Below, one piece after another: positions 7,859-16,599 of a stretch of DNA of 64,000 nt. Both the position numbers and the translations under genes were made by a program. The stretch is taken from NCBI GenBank assembly GCA_029212365.1, contig JARGOC010000006.1, positions 1 through 64,000 on the forward strand, read 5' to 3'. Under the pieces are notes generated by a model. The model was not told the DNA's origin, did not search any database, and saw only the letters and a list, made by a program, of their open reading frames with translations. This stretch comes from Roseovarius sp. GTDB taxonomy: Bacteria; Pseudomonadota; Alphaproteobacteria; Rhodobacterales; Rhodobacteraceae. How positions within the stretch are numbered: the first letter of the stretch is position 1; each line of letters opens with the position of its first letter.

Positions 7859-8992
7859 TTATCGAGGCATCGGATTTCGTGCCTTATTGTATGGTTTCCA
7901 ATCGGCCACTTCAGGGTAATACATCTTGCGCCAACGGCGCACCCGAGGGTTCATCACCCGGCGCCACAGGGGGGGGACCATCGCGGCCATTGTCATGAGC
8001 GGATAGCCATGCGGCAGTTGTGGCGCGTCGGTTTCAGTGTGGTTTTGCAGCAATGGAAACCGGCGCGACGGTTTGTAATGATGGTCTGAGTGGCGTTGCA
8101 GGTTAATCAACAACCAGTTTGACGCCTTATGTGCCGCGTTCCAGCTGTGGCGGGGCAGGACATGTTCATATTTGCCCTCGCCCAGATGTTTGCGGGTCAG
8201 GCCATAATGCTCAACATAGTTTACCAGTTCCAACTGCCACACGGCGATAAAGGCCTGCCAGATAAACAAGAACAGACCGGCCCAACCGCCGATCAAAATG
8301 GCCAACAGCAACATAAACCCTTGCAGGCCCCAATAGCGCCAAAACGGGTTGCTGAGATCGCTCCAGGGTTTGCCTTTGCGTTCAAGCATCGCTGCTTCGG
8401 CCCGAAAGGCCGACAGAAAACTGGCCTTCAGAACACGCACAAAGAAGCGAAAGAACCCCTCATTATATCGCGCCGTCACCGGATCACGCGGGGTGCCGAC
8501 ATAGCGGTGATGGACCAGCAGATGCTCAGAGCGAAAGTGTGAATACAGTGTCATAGACAGCAAGATATCACCCAAAAACCGCTCGCCCTTGTCCTTTTGG
8601 TGCATCAATTCATGGCTATAGGTGATGCCAACTGTGCCAGTGATCACGCCCACACCAAAGAACAGCAATATGGCCTCGCCACCCGACAGATGATCGGTTG
8701 CGGTGGCATACCAGATCATCCAGTAGAGCATCAAAAACTGAATGGGTGTCCAGATCAGCGTGATAGCCTTGTGCCATGTCAGCTGGCTTTCATCGGTGTC
8801 AGGGTCTGCATTTGCAGTTTCCAGCCCTAGCAGGAAATCCAGCAAAGTGAACAAATACCAGGTCATCATAGGCACCAACAGCAAATACCAACCGCCATTG
8901 AGCGCCCCGATCAACGCCACCGGGATCAACAGTAATGTCATCCAGAATGGCAGCGCGTGAGACAGTGGAGACAGTTGCGGTGATGAGGGCAT
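7859..8992 (-). CDS. alkB: AlkB-type membrane alkane/fatty-acyl hydroxylase
   Basis: 377 residues from the ATG at 8992, which follows GGAG at seven bases; an upstream TTG is a weaker choice. It is an integral-membrane di-iron monooxygenase with about six membrane helices. The His boxes of alkane 1-monooxygenases are all present: HELMHQ, EHLLVHHRYVG and LQRHSDHHY, plus NYVEHYG, which is specific to the AlkB branch against fatty-acid desaturases. It oxidises terminal methyl groups using electrons from rubredoxin. No rubredoxin or rubredoxin reductase gene is nearby, so electrons must come from elsewhere. Substrate chain length cannot be read from the sequence. Confidence 0.9.
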   Translation of the reverse strand: MPSSPQLSPLSHALPFWMTLLLIPVALIGALNGGWYLLLVPMMTWYLFTLLDFLLGLETANADPDTDESQLTWHKAITLIWTPIQFLMLYWMIWYATATDHLSGGEAILLFFGVGVITGTVGITYSHELMHQKDKGERFLGDILLSMTLYSHFRSEHLLVHHRYVGTPRDPVTARYNEGFFRFFVRVLKASFLSAFRAEAAMLERKGKPWSDLSNPFWRYWGLQGFMLLLAILIGGWAGLFLFIWQAFIAVWQLELVNYVEHYGLTRKHLGEGKYEHVLPRHSWNAAHKASNWLLINLQRHSDHHYKPSRRFPLLQNHTETDAPQLPHGYPLMTMAAMVPPLWRRVMNPRVRRWRKMYYPEVADWKPYNKARNPMPR

Positions 8993-9117
8993 AGGGTGGC
9001 TCCAAACAACTAAAGTGACCTTGGGTTGCGCCAAGTTTACCAGAGAATACAGACATATTCATGATGCAAATTGTCTCGGGCCGCAACATCGTGGCACGTC
9101 GGGTTTATTTGCCTGGT

Positions 9118-10182
9118 CTAGGACTTCGAGCCAGCCAAAGCAGTTTGCGCAAGAGTGAACACTTTGCGCATCACGGTAGGCAGATCACTGGGCCGAAACT
9201 GCTGTGGGGGCAGAAATTCACCCGCATTGGGGGTGGCATCCGCACTCACTTCGGCCACGCGGATTTCGAGGCGCAGATGAAAGTGGGTAAAGGTGTGGCG
9301 CGCCTCTTCTGGCAGGGTGCGCCAATCCGCAGACATGGGTGGCGCGTCCAAGGGCACATCGCCCCACTCACCACCCGGCCAGCCCAGCATACCGCCCAGC
9401 AGGCCTTTGTCAGGGCGCCGTTCCAGCAGCCATGCCCCATCGGGCCTGCGTGCGACATAGGCGATACCCAAGCGTGTCGGCTTGGCTTTCTTGGGGGTTT
9501 TGCGCGGCAAATCAGCTGCGATGCCCCTCAGGCGTGCCTTGCAGGGCACGCGCCATGGACACCCCCCACAGGCCGGGGACTTTGGGGTGCAAATGGTGGC
9601 CCCCAGATCCATCACAGCCTGGGCATAGTCACCGGGGCGCATGGCGGGCGTCAGCTTGGCCGCTTCTGCCGTCAGCTCAGGCTTGGCTGCGGGCAGGGGT
9701 GTTTGGATTGCATGTAACCGCGCCATCACCCGTTCAACATTGCCATCCACCACCACCTCGGGATGATCAAAGGCAATGGCCGAAATTGCCGCTGCCGTAT
9801 AGGGCCCGATACCAGGCAGAGAGATCAGCGCCGCATGGGAATTAGGGAAAACCCCGCCGTGATCGGTGACCACCACACGCGCACATTTCAACAGATTGCG
9901 CGCGCGCGCATAATAGCCAAGCCCGGCCCATTCACCCATCACCTGCGCATCAGGGGCGGCGGCCAGATCATTCACCGAAGGCCAAAGCGCTGTGAACCGC
10001 TCAAAATAAGATTTCACAGCAGCCACTGCGGTTTGCTGCAACATCACCTCACTCAGCCAGACGCGGTAGGGGTCAGGCCACTCTCCGGCCTGCCTGCGTG
10101 CTGGCGCCATCCGCCAGGGCAATTCGCGTGCATGTCTGTCATACCAGTTTAGCAAATCCGTTGCTTTGACCTGCTCAGACAT
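9118..10182 (-). CDS. mutY: A/G-specific adenine DNA glycosylase MutY
   Basis: 354 residues from the ATG at 10182 (GAGG upstream; a GTG at 10194 is the alternative). The glycosylase domain has the catalytic Glu in WLSEVMLQQT, the helix-hairpin-helix LPGIGPYTAAAISA and the catalytic Asp in VVVDGNVERV. The iron-sulfur cluster is spaced C-x6-C-x2-C-x5-C (CTPKSPACGGCPWRVPC). The C-terminal NUDIX-like domain that reads 8-oxoG begins near GIAYVARRPDGAWLLERRP. It removes A opposite 8-oxoguanine. It is divergent from the DUF721 gene. Confidence 0.95.
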   Translation of the reverse strand: MSEQVKATDLLNWYDRHARELPWRMAPARRQAGEWPDPYRVWLSEVMLQQTAVAAVKSYFERFTALWPSVNDLAAAPDAQVMGEWAGLGYYARARNLLKCARVVVTDHGGVFPNSHAALISLPGIGPYTAAAISAIAFDHPEVVVDGNVERVMARLHAIQTPLPAAKPELTAEAAKLTPAMRPGDYAQAVMDLGATICTPKSPACGGCPWRVPCKARLRGIAADLPRKTPKKAKPTRLGIAYVARRPDGAWLLERRPDKGLLGGMLGWPGGEWGDVPLDAPPMSADWRTLPEEARHTFTHFHLRLEIRVAEVSADATPNAGEFLPPQQFRPSDLPTVMRKVFTLAQTALAGSKS

Positions 10183-10279
10183 CGCCAACCTCACGCATTC
10201 GTTAGCCCTGATTCAAGATTGGGGGCTGGTATGCCTGCGTACATGCCTTAAATAGAAGGTTAAAGACAGGATCGCATTT

Positions 10280-10789
10280 ATGGCAAGCACTCAGCCCGGC
10301 ACGCGTGGTTTCAAACGCACGTCACAGCTGTTGAAAGACCGCATCCGGCGCGCTTCGGAAAGCCGGGGCTTTGCCGTGTCGCGCCTGTTGACCCAGTGGG
10401 AAGAAGTGGCAGGCCCTGATATTGCCTCGATCGCCCGGCCTGTTGATGTGTCCTATGGGCGACAAGGTTTTGGCGCGACGCTGACAGTACTGACCACCGG
10501 CGCGCAGGCCCCCATGCTGGAAATGCAAAAGGAAAAACTGCGTGAACGCGTCAATGCTGTTTACGGCTATAATGCCATTTCGCGCATACGCCTGACCCAA
10601 ACCGCCCCCACCGGTTTTGCCGAGGGCAAAGCCAGCTTTGAGCATCGCCCCAAACAGGCACCTGCCAAAAAACCCGATCCCGCCACCCAAGCCGAAGCGG
10701 CGCAAATGGCAGCGCCTGTTGGCGATGGAAATTTGCGAGAAGCGCTTGAGGCGCTGGGGCAGAACGTATTATCCAAATCAAAACGCTGA
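10280..10789 (+). CDS. DUF721/DciA-like protein
   Basis: 169 residues. The first 100 match DUF721, the family of the replicative-helicase loader DciA (LTQWEEVAGPDIASIARPVD; GFGATLTVLTTGAQAPMLEM). The C-terminal 60 residues are Pro/Ala/Lys-rich and probably disordered, ending in a helix EALEALGQNVLSKSKR. It is followed after 15 bases by the DsbA-like gene. A role with DnaB is inferred from the family and not shown by context. Confidence 0.8.
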   Translation: MASTQPGTRGFKRTSQLLKDRIRRASESRGFAVSRLLTQWEEVAGPDIASIARPVDVSYGRQGFGATLTVLTTGAQAPMLEMQKEKLRERVNAVYGYNAISRIRLTQTAPTGFAEGKASFEHRPKQAPAKKPDPATQAEAAQMAAPVGDGNLREALEALGQNVLSKSKR

Positions 10790-10804
10790 TCTGAAAGGTT
10801 AGAC

Positions 10805-11479
10805 ATGAAACGATTGATCCTTATTGGGACCGCGAGCCTTGCGATTGTGGCCGCCGCCGCCCTCTGGCAAACCCGCAGCACACCGGCCTCCATGACAGAA
10901 ATACCTTTGGGTGCGGCAAACGCACAAGAAGCCGCTGAGGTGGATACCTCTTCAATCGTTGAAATGCGCCTTGGGTCTGAGGATGCCAAGGTGACGGTGA
11001 TGGAATACGCCTCGTTCACCTGTCCGCATTGCGCCAATTTCCACAAAGACCAGTTCAAGGAACTGAAGGCGGATTACATCGACACAGGCAAGATCAACTT
11101 TGTCTACCGCGATGTCTACTTTGACCGCTTCGGCCTTTGGGCATCAATGGTGGCGCGCTGTGATGGTCCTGATCGCTTCTTTGGCATGACCGATATGATT
11201 TACGCTCAGCAGCGCGACTGGATTGGCGATGGGCAGGATCCCGTGCAAATCGCCAACAACCTGCGCAAGATCGGCAAAGTGGCCGGCCTTAGCGATGATC
11301 AGCTTGACGCCTGCCTGAACGACAACGACAAAGCCAAAGCGCTGGTGGCTTGGTATCAGCAAAATGCCGAAGCCGATAATGTGCGCTCCACACCGACATT
11401 GATGATCAACGGCACCGTCTACCAGAATATGGCTTACGATGAGTTGAAGGCGGTCATCGACGAAAAGCTGGCCGAGTAA
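10805..11479 (+). CDS. DsbA/BdbD-like periplasmic thiol oxidoreductase
   Basis: 224 residues. The N-terminal hydrophobic stretch (LILIGTASLAIVAAAALW) is a signal peptide or anchor. The thioredoxin-fold domain starts near VEMRLGSEDAKVTVMEYASF and has the redox site CPHC in FTCPHCANFH. A cis-Pro loop is seen at STPTLMING near the end. This is the DsbA_4/BdbD type that oxidises exported proteins. AAAGG precedes the ATG, and the stop overlaps the start of the CoA transferase by one base. Confidence 0.88.
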   Translation: MKRLILIGTASLAIVAAAALWQTRSTPASMTEIPLGAANAQEAAEVDTSSIVEMRLGSEDAKVTVMEYASFTCPHCANFHKDQFKELKADYIDTGKINFVYRDVYFDRFGLWASMVARCDGPDRFFGMTDMIYAQQRDWIGDGQDPVQIANNLRKIGKVAGLSDDQLDACLNDNDKAKALVAWYQQNAEADNVRSTPTLMINGTVYQNMAYDELKAVIDEKLAE

Positions 11480-12591
11480 TGGCAACACCTCTGGCAGGCC
11501 TCAAGGTTATTGAACTGGCGCGTGTGCTGGCTGGCCCCTGGGCCGGTCAGACGCTGGCTGACCTGGGTGCGGATGTGATCAAAGTCGAAAGCCCGGCGGG
11601 CGATGACACCCGTAAATGGGGGCCGCCGTTTATTGATCGTGAAGACGACCACACTGCCGCATATTTTCACAGTTGTAACCGCGGCAAATCCAGCGTCACC
11701 GCTGATTTTCGCACCGAAGAAGGCCGGGCCAAGACGCTTGACCTGATCCGCGACGCTGACATCGTGATTGAGAACTTCAAGGTGGGTGGGCTGGCCAAAT
11801 ATGGCCTCGATTACGACAGCCTGAAGGCCATCAACCCCGGCCTGATCTATTGCTCGATTACCGGCTTTGGGCAGGATGGGCCATATGCGCACCGCGCGGG
11901 CTATGACTATATCATTCAGGGCATGAGCGGGCTGATGTCCATCACCGGCGAGCCGGACCGCCAACCGCTGAAGGTGGGGATGGCCCTTACCGATGTATTT
12001 ACCGGCGTCTATGGCGTGGTCGGCATTCTGGCCGCGCTGCACCAGCGACAAACCACAGGGATCGGGCAACATATTGATATGGCGCTGATGGATGTGGGCC
12101 TGTCTGTGACATCCAATCAGGCGATGAACTATCTCGCCACGGGCGTATCCCCCCAGCGCCTGGGCAACTTCCATCCCAATCTGAGCCCCTATCAGGTGTT
12201 CAACTGCGCTGACGGCCACCTTATCATCGCCACTGGCAATGATGGGCAATATCAACGGTTTTGTGATCTTCTGGGATGCCCCGAACTGGCCAGTGATCCG
12301 CGATACCTGACCAATGCCGATCGTGTGCAACACCGGCAAGAACTGTCAGATCTGCTGCACAACTACACGGAAACTTTCACCAAGGCCGATCTGCTGATCG
12401 CCTGCGAGGCCAAAGGCGTGCCCGCCGGTCAGATCAATGAAATGGCCGAAGTGTTTGCCGATCCTCAGATCAAGGCGCGCGGCATGGAAATCTCTCCCGA
12501 AGGCGTGCCGGGCGTACGCACCCCGATCAAATTCTCCGGGGCTGAATTGGCACTTGATCGCGCCTCCCCCAAACTGGGTGAGGACGACTGA
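11479..12591 (+). CDS. Class III (CaiB/BaiF) CoA transferase
   Basis: 370 residues. The start MATPLAGLKVIELARVLAGP and the segment LADLGADVIKVESPAGDDTR are typical of formyl-CoA transferase-like enzymes. The catalytic Asp is D172 in ALTDVFTGVYG, and the tail VPAGQINEMAEVFADPQ is conserved in the family. These enzymes swap CoA between two carboxylic acids through an enzyme-anhydride on that Asp. The substrate cannot be told. It is coupled to the DsbA-like gene by a TAATG overlap and converges on the aminotransferase gene. Confidence 0.9.
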   Translation: MATPLAGLKVIELARVLAGPWAGQTLADLGADVIKVESPAGDDTRKWGPPFIDREDDHTAAYFHSCNRGKSSVTADFRTEEGRAKTLDLIRDADIVIENFKVGGLAKYGLDYDSLKAINPGLIYCSITGFGQDGPYAHRAGYDYIIQGMSGLMSITGEPDRQPLKVGMALTDVFTGVYGVVGILAALHQRQTTGIGQHIDMALMDVGLSVTSNQAMNYLATGVSPQRLGNFHPNLSPYQVFNCADGHLIIATGNDGQYQRFCDLLGCPELASDPRYLTNADRVQHRQELSDLLHNYTETFTKADLLIACEAKGVPAGQINEMAEVFADPQIKARGMEISPEGVPGVRTPIKFSGAELALDRASPKLGEDD

Positions 12592-12595
12592 ACCA

Positions 12596-12629
12596 TCCCC
12601 ATCTTCTTGCTAAAAGTATCCCCGCCGGA
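12596..12629 (-). repeat. Intergenic element at convergent gene ends, copy 1
   Basis: Read on the minus strand it contains GGCGGGGATACTTTTAGC then AAGAAGATGGGG. The copy at 49054-49104 shares GGGATA-TTT-AGCAAGAAGATGG. Both lie between converging genes, so they probably act as or beside transcription terminators. Elements of this look are common in Rhodobacteraceae genomes. Confidence 0.55.
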
Positions 12630-12649
12630 GGCATAACAACCACTTAGCG

Positions 12650-13990
12650 CTACACCTCTGACGGGATCGCCGCCAATACAGTTTGTATGGCCCGCTCAAG
12701 CATGACCACGGCACCATCCAGATCGGCCTCGGTTGAAATGAACGGTGGCGCCAGCATGACATGATCCCCGATCTTGCCATCGCGTGTGCCGGGCATGGGA
12801 TAGCATACCAGCCCTTCGGCAAAGGCGGCCTTTTTTACCTTCCCGGCGATACCGTGTTTCTGTGCAAAAGGGCGTTTGCTGGTGCGGTCGGCGACAATCT
12901 CAACCCCCCAGAACAATCCGCGCCCGCGGATGTCTCCGATATGGGGATGTTGGCCAAAGGTGTCACGCAGGCGGGCCTCCAGATATGCCCCGCGCGCCTC
13001 AACCTGGGGCATCAGATCACGCTCCAGCAATTCACTGACCACAGCCAGCCCGGCCGCCGCAGCAACCGGATGGCCCACATAGGTGTGCCCATGCTGGAAA
13101 AAGCCTGATCCATTTTTGATGGCATCATAAATCTCTGACGTGCACAGCATCGCGCCAATCGGCTGATACCCCGCCCCCAATCCCTTGGCGATACACAGAA
13201 TATCCGGTGAAATGCCCTCGGCCTCGCAGGCAAACAAATGCCCGGTTCGCCCCATGCCACACATCACCTCATCCAGGATCAACAGCACCCCGTATTGATC
13301 GCAAATCTCGCGAATGCGGGTAAAATACCCTTCAACGGCTGGCACGGCCCCCAAGGTGGCCCCGACCACTGGTTCGGCCAGAAAGGCCATCACATTTTCA
13401 GGCCCAAGGCGCATAATTTCTTCTTCCAGCTCATTCGCCGCGCGCTGGCCATAGTCAGCCATGCTTTCGTCCTCACCGCGTTCGGCATATTCATAGCACG
13501 GCGCGATATGGCTGACCTCAATCAGCAGGGGCGAAAACTGCGCCTGACGCCATGCATTCCCGCCCGCGGCCAAGGCACCCAGTGTGTTGCCGTGATAGCT
13601 TTGGCGCCGAGAAATCAGATGGCGGCGCTGCGGCTGGCCTTGTTCAACAAAATACTGCCGCGCCAGTTTGATCGCTGCCTCCACGGCCTCGGATCCACCC
13701 GATACAAAATAAGCCCGGTCAATCTGCCCCGGTGCATTGGCAATCAACAGATCGGCCAATGCCTCGGCGGGTTGTGAGGTGAAAAACCCGGTATGGGCAA
13801 ATTCCAGCACCTCAAGCTGATCTCGGATGGCCTGTTTTACACGCGCGTTGGAATGGCCAAGGCATGATACCGCCGCCCCGCCCGAGCCATCAAAATACCG
13901 CTTGCCGGTGGAATCCACCAAATAACACCCATCACCTGCAACGGCGGTGGGAAAGTCGGAATTACAGTGGCGGGGAAAGACATGCGACAT
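12650..13990 (-). CDS. Class III PLP-dependent aminotransferase
   Basis: 446 residues of the omega-aminotransferase fold. The PLP Lys lies in ILCIAKGLGAGYQPIGAML, the Asp that binds the pyridine N in LLILDEVMCGMGRTG, and the phosphate-binding GGSEAVEAAIKLARQY is present. The ribosome site AGGAGG sits inside the end of the BKACE gene upstream (gap four bases), so the two are co-translated. With BKACE it may break down a beta- or omega-amino acid; the substrate is unknown. Confidence 0.9.
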   Translation of the reverse strand: MSHVFPRHCNSDFPTAVAGDGCYLVDSTGKRYFDGSGGAAVSCLGHSNARVKQAIRDQLEVLEFAHTGFFTSQPAEALADLLIANAPGQIDRAYFVSGGSEAVEAAIKLARQYFVEQGQPQRRHLISRRQSYHGNTLGALAAGGNAWRQAQFSPLLIEVSHIAPCYEYAERGEDESMADYGQRAANELEEEIMRLGPENVMAFLAEPVVGATLGAVPAVEGYFTRIREICDQYGVLLILDEVMCGMGRTGHLFACEAEGISPDILCIAKGLGAGYQPIGAMLCTSEIYDAIKNGSGFFQHGHTYVGHPVAAAAGLAVVSELLERDLMPQVEARGAYLEARLRDTFGQHPHIGDIRGRGLFWGVEIVADRTSKRPFAQKHGIAGKVKKAAFAEGLVCYPMPGTRDGKIGDHVMLAPPFISTEADLDGAVVMLERAIQTVLAAIPSEV

Positions 13991-13993
13991 GGG

Positions 13994-14788
13994 CTAACCT
14001 CCTATGGGCGGTGATTGAGGCCGCTGTGACACGCGAGCAGGCGAGTTGAGCGCCGAGACCAAAGCCGCCACAGACGCCGCGCAATCAGGCCAGGTCTGGT
14101 CGTCCGGCCCAACAAGGCTGTTTTCAAACCCGACGCGCAGATCCCCCCCTTGCTCAGCCGCATATCGCAGGCAATCATGCTCGCCCGCTCCGAAGGCGCA
14201 CAGCATCCAGCGGGCATCGCCCTTATGGCACGCCAGAAATGGATCGAGATCAGCAGGACGAGAGCTGCGATCCGTCAGGTAGCGCCCCAAAACAAACAGC
14301 ACATCGGTTTGTTCGGGGCGTATGATCCCTTGGGTTTGCCAGTCTTTCAGCAGGGCATAATCCGTGGTGTCATAAAGGATATGCTGCACTTTGGTGCCAT
14401 GTTCGGCGCAGGTGCCATAAATGTGGTTGGCCAGCTCTGGATCACGCGCGATTTCGCGTATGGAGAGAGAGGCCCATGCCGGGCGCACCTGTTGAAGACA
14501 GGCCAGTTGCGCAGGCACATCAAATATACCGGCCGCTTCTGTGGTGATCTGAATTTTGAAGGTCGGGAGGACGCGGTGCAATTCGCTCAGGGCCTCGCGG
14601 TACAATCCGCCATCAAGGGAATGTGCGCCGCTTTTGTCGCGGATATGCAGGTGCAAACCGTGCGCCCCTGCCTTTTGGCAATCTGATGCGGTGCGGACGA
14701 TCTCGGGCAGGGTCACGGGCAACGCTGGATGATCTGCCTTGCCGCGCCGCGCGCCGTTGGGGGCCACCATGATAAACGGGGGTCTCAT
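13994..14788 (-). CDS. BKACE-family beta-keto acid cleavage enzyme (DUF849)
   Basis: 264 residues from the ATG at 14788, seven bases after GGGAG (a GTG at 14794 is possible). It is a TIM barrel with the zinc-site motif GLHLHIRDKSGAHSLDGG and the start MVAPNGAR, both characteristic of BKACE, which cleaves a beta-keto acid with acetyl-CoA to acetoacetate and a new CoA ester. The conserved C-terminal RVGFENSLVGPD is present. At 264 residues it is a little shorter than most members. It is upstream of and coupled to the aminotransferase. Confidence 0.87.
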   Translation of the reverse strand: MRPPFIMVAPNGARRGKADHPALPVTLPEIVRTASDCQKAGAHGLHLHIRDKSGAHSLDGGLYREALSELHRVLPTFKIQITTEAAGIFDVPAQLACLQQVRPAWASLSIREIARDPELANHIYGTCAEHGTKVQHILYDTTDYALLKDWQTQGIIRPEQTDVLFVLGRYLTDRSSRPADLDPFLACHKGDARWMLCAFGAGEHDCLRYAAEQGGDLRVGFENSLVGPDDQTWPDCAASVAALVSALNSPARVSQRPQSPPIGG

Positions 14789-15017
14789 GCGCACGCTCCC
14801 TTGGGGCGGTCCGATAGAGGCTGCGGCAAATGCCCCCGATCACCGATGATGCGGGGGCATATCAAGGCTTGCTGGCGCAGTGTTTCACACATGTTTGCTT
14901 TCGGTTTTTGGTCTTGATGCAATGGGGCATAGATTGCTCAGGATTACAAATTCTGTCAATCTTGCCAGTAAATAATGTATGTTTTATTATGCCCTTGACC
15001 AAACAAGGCATGAGGCA

Positions 15018-15902
15018 ATGGACCCAGCACTGAGAACCCGAACGATTTCAGCACTTAAGCAAGCATTTCAAGAGTTTTCCCCACGCCTGAAAGCGGTGGC
15101 TAAGTATATCGTGGACCACCCATCTGACTTTGGTTTGGACCCAATTCGGGAAACTGCGCGCAAATGTGACGTCTCGACGTACACTCTTGTGCGCATGGCG
15201 CATCAAATGGGGTTTGCCGGCTACGAGGAGTTGCGCGCGCCGTTTCGTCACGCGCTTTTGTCCTCGGAGATGGGGGATCGGCCTGAATGGCTGGAGGGGC
15301 TGCGCGCGCACTCTGATCTGGGGCGCACGCAGGCTGATGCTGCCGCCAATACAATGGCCATTGTGCAGCGGTCTTTGGAACGCCAGACACCCGAGCAAAT
15401 GGAGCGTATCACGCACATGTTGTTAGGCGCGCGCAATGTGTACCTTACTGCGGTTCGGGCCAGTTACTCGCTCGCCTATTATTTCCACTATATCGGGCGC
15501 ATGGCCCTGCCCAGGTTGCAGTTAATCCCACGTCACATCAACTCGGCCATTGACGAGCTGCACCATGCAACGGGTGATGACGTGATGATTGCGATCACGT
15601 TTACGCCCTACTCCCGCGAGACGATTGAAGCCTGTAAATTCGCCCGTGACCGGGGTGTAAAACTGATCATGATATCAGACAGTGATGTGATTTCGCCCGA
15701 GTTTGAGCCCGATGAAACGCTTATCGCGTCAACCATCAGCACGCATCATTTTGGCTGCTATTCAGGGGGTATGGCAATCATTGAGACCCTCCTCGCCCTA
15801 TTGGTGCAGCAGGGTGGCGATGAGGTGAGATCACGAATCAAATCTTATGAAGACTTGCGAAAAGACACCAATGCCTATTGGGTGGCGCCAAAAAAACATT
15901 AG
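15018..15902 (+). CDS. MurR/RpiR-family transcriptional regulator
   Basis: 294 residues from the ATG at 15018, which follows GAGG; an upstream start at 14979 adds 13 residues of poor quality. The N-terminal HTH_6 domain spans about residues 10-80 (SPRLKAVAKYIVDHPSDFGL; CDVSTYTLVRMAHQMGF). The C-terminal SIS phosphosugar-type domain begins near ARNVYLTAVRASYSLAYYFH. It is divergent from the BKACE-aminotransferase pair, with 229 bases between, and is the obvious candidate to control it. Confidence 0.87.
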   Translation: MDPALRTRTISALKQAFQEFSPRLKAVAKYIVDHPSDFGLDPIRETARKCDVSTYTLVRMAHQMGFAGYEELRAPFRHALLSSEMGDRPEWLEGLRAHSDLGRTQADAAANTMAIVQRSLERQTPEQMERITHMLLGARNVYLTAVRASYSLAYYFHYIGRMALPRLQLIPRHINSAIDELHHATGDDVMIAITFTPYSRETIEACKFARDRGVKLIMISDSDVISPEFEPDETLIASTISTHHFGCYSGGMAIIETLLALLVQQGGDEVRSRIKSYEDLRKDTNAYWVAPKKH

Positions 15903-15943
15903 TTTTCAGGTCTGGGCCAAAGAACGGCGAATCTGCGCAGAAT

Positions 15944-16564
15944 TCAGATCAGGGCGCTGTCGATGCGGGCGGCCAAATCAATCAGCTCAGCGAGCGAATT
16001 GATCTCAAGCTTCTCAAGGATGCGGGCGCGGTGATGATCCACCGTACGAGGGCTGATTTCAAGTTCCCGGCCGATGTGCTTGCTGGTGGTGAACGACGGG
16101 TTGGTGATGATGAGATCGGCAATCTCGCGCTCTCTCAAGGTCAGCCGCTCAAACTTTTCCAGGGCCTGCACTTCTCCTGCTTCTCTCACCCGGTTGGCAG
16201 AATCAATTTCAAACGCATTTTCAATACATTTTATCAACTGCGCCTGCCGGAATGGTTTCTGGATGAAATCAACGGCACCACCTTTCATGGCCTGAACAGA
16301 TTCCGGCACACCTCCGTGCCCCGAAATAAAGATAACCGGAACACCGATGCCCCGATCATTAAGTTCGCTCTGCAATTGAAGGCCGTTCATTCCGGGCATG
16401 CCATAATCCAGCACCAGACAGCCGACATCATTTGTCTGATACGCATTCAGGAATTGTTCAGCTGTGGAAAAGGCCTTTACCTTGAAGCCGCGCATTTTCA
16501 GCGCTCGTGACAAGGTTGCCCGTACTTCTTCTTCGTCATCGACCAGAAAAATGATTGGTTCCAT
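15944..16564 (-). CDS. FixJ/DctR-type response regulator
   Basis: 206 residues. The receiver domain (residues 3-118) has the acidic pocket D9/D10, phospho-acceptor D53 in VLDYGMPGMNG, Ser/Gly switch FISGHGG, and Lys in FIQKPF. A LuxR-type HTH follows from about 135 (LTLREREIADLI; ISPRTVDHHRARILEKLEIN). It lies 35 bases downstream of the sensor kinase and is read with it. Together they face the TAXI-TRAP genes and probably control them, as DctBD-like pairs control TRAP uptake systems elsewhere. Confidence 0.9.
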   Translation of the reverse strand: MEPIIFLVDDEEEVRATLSRALKMRGFKVKAFSTAEQFLNAYQTNDVGCLVLDYGMPGMNGLQLQSELNDRGIGVPVIFISGHGGVPESVQAMKGGAVDFIQKPFRQAQLIKCIENAFEIDSANRVREAGEVQALEKFERLTLREREIADLIITNPSFTTSKHIGRELEISPRTVDHHRARILEKLEINSLAELIDLAARIDSALI

Positions 16565-16599
16565 ATTCCGGAGCCCGAATGGTTGTTCAGGGCGTTATC

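Noticed and set aside
11434-12339. Leftward 301-codon frame opposite the CoA transferase
   Set aside because: Shadow of the CoA transferase, which has a catalytic Asp motif and a coupled start; the antisense product shows no family pattern.
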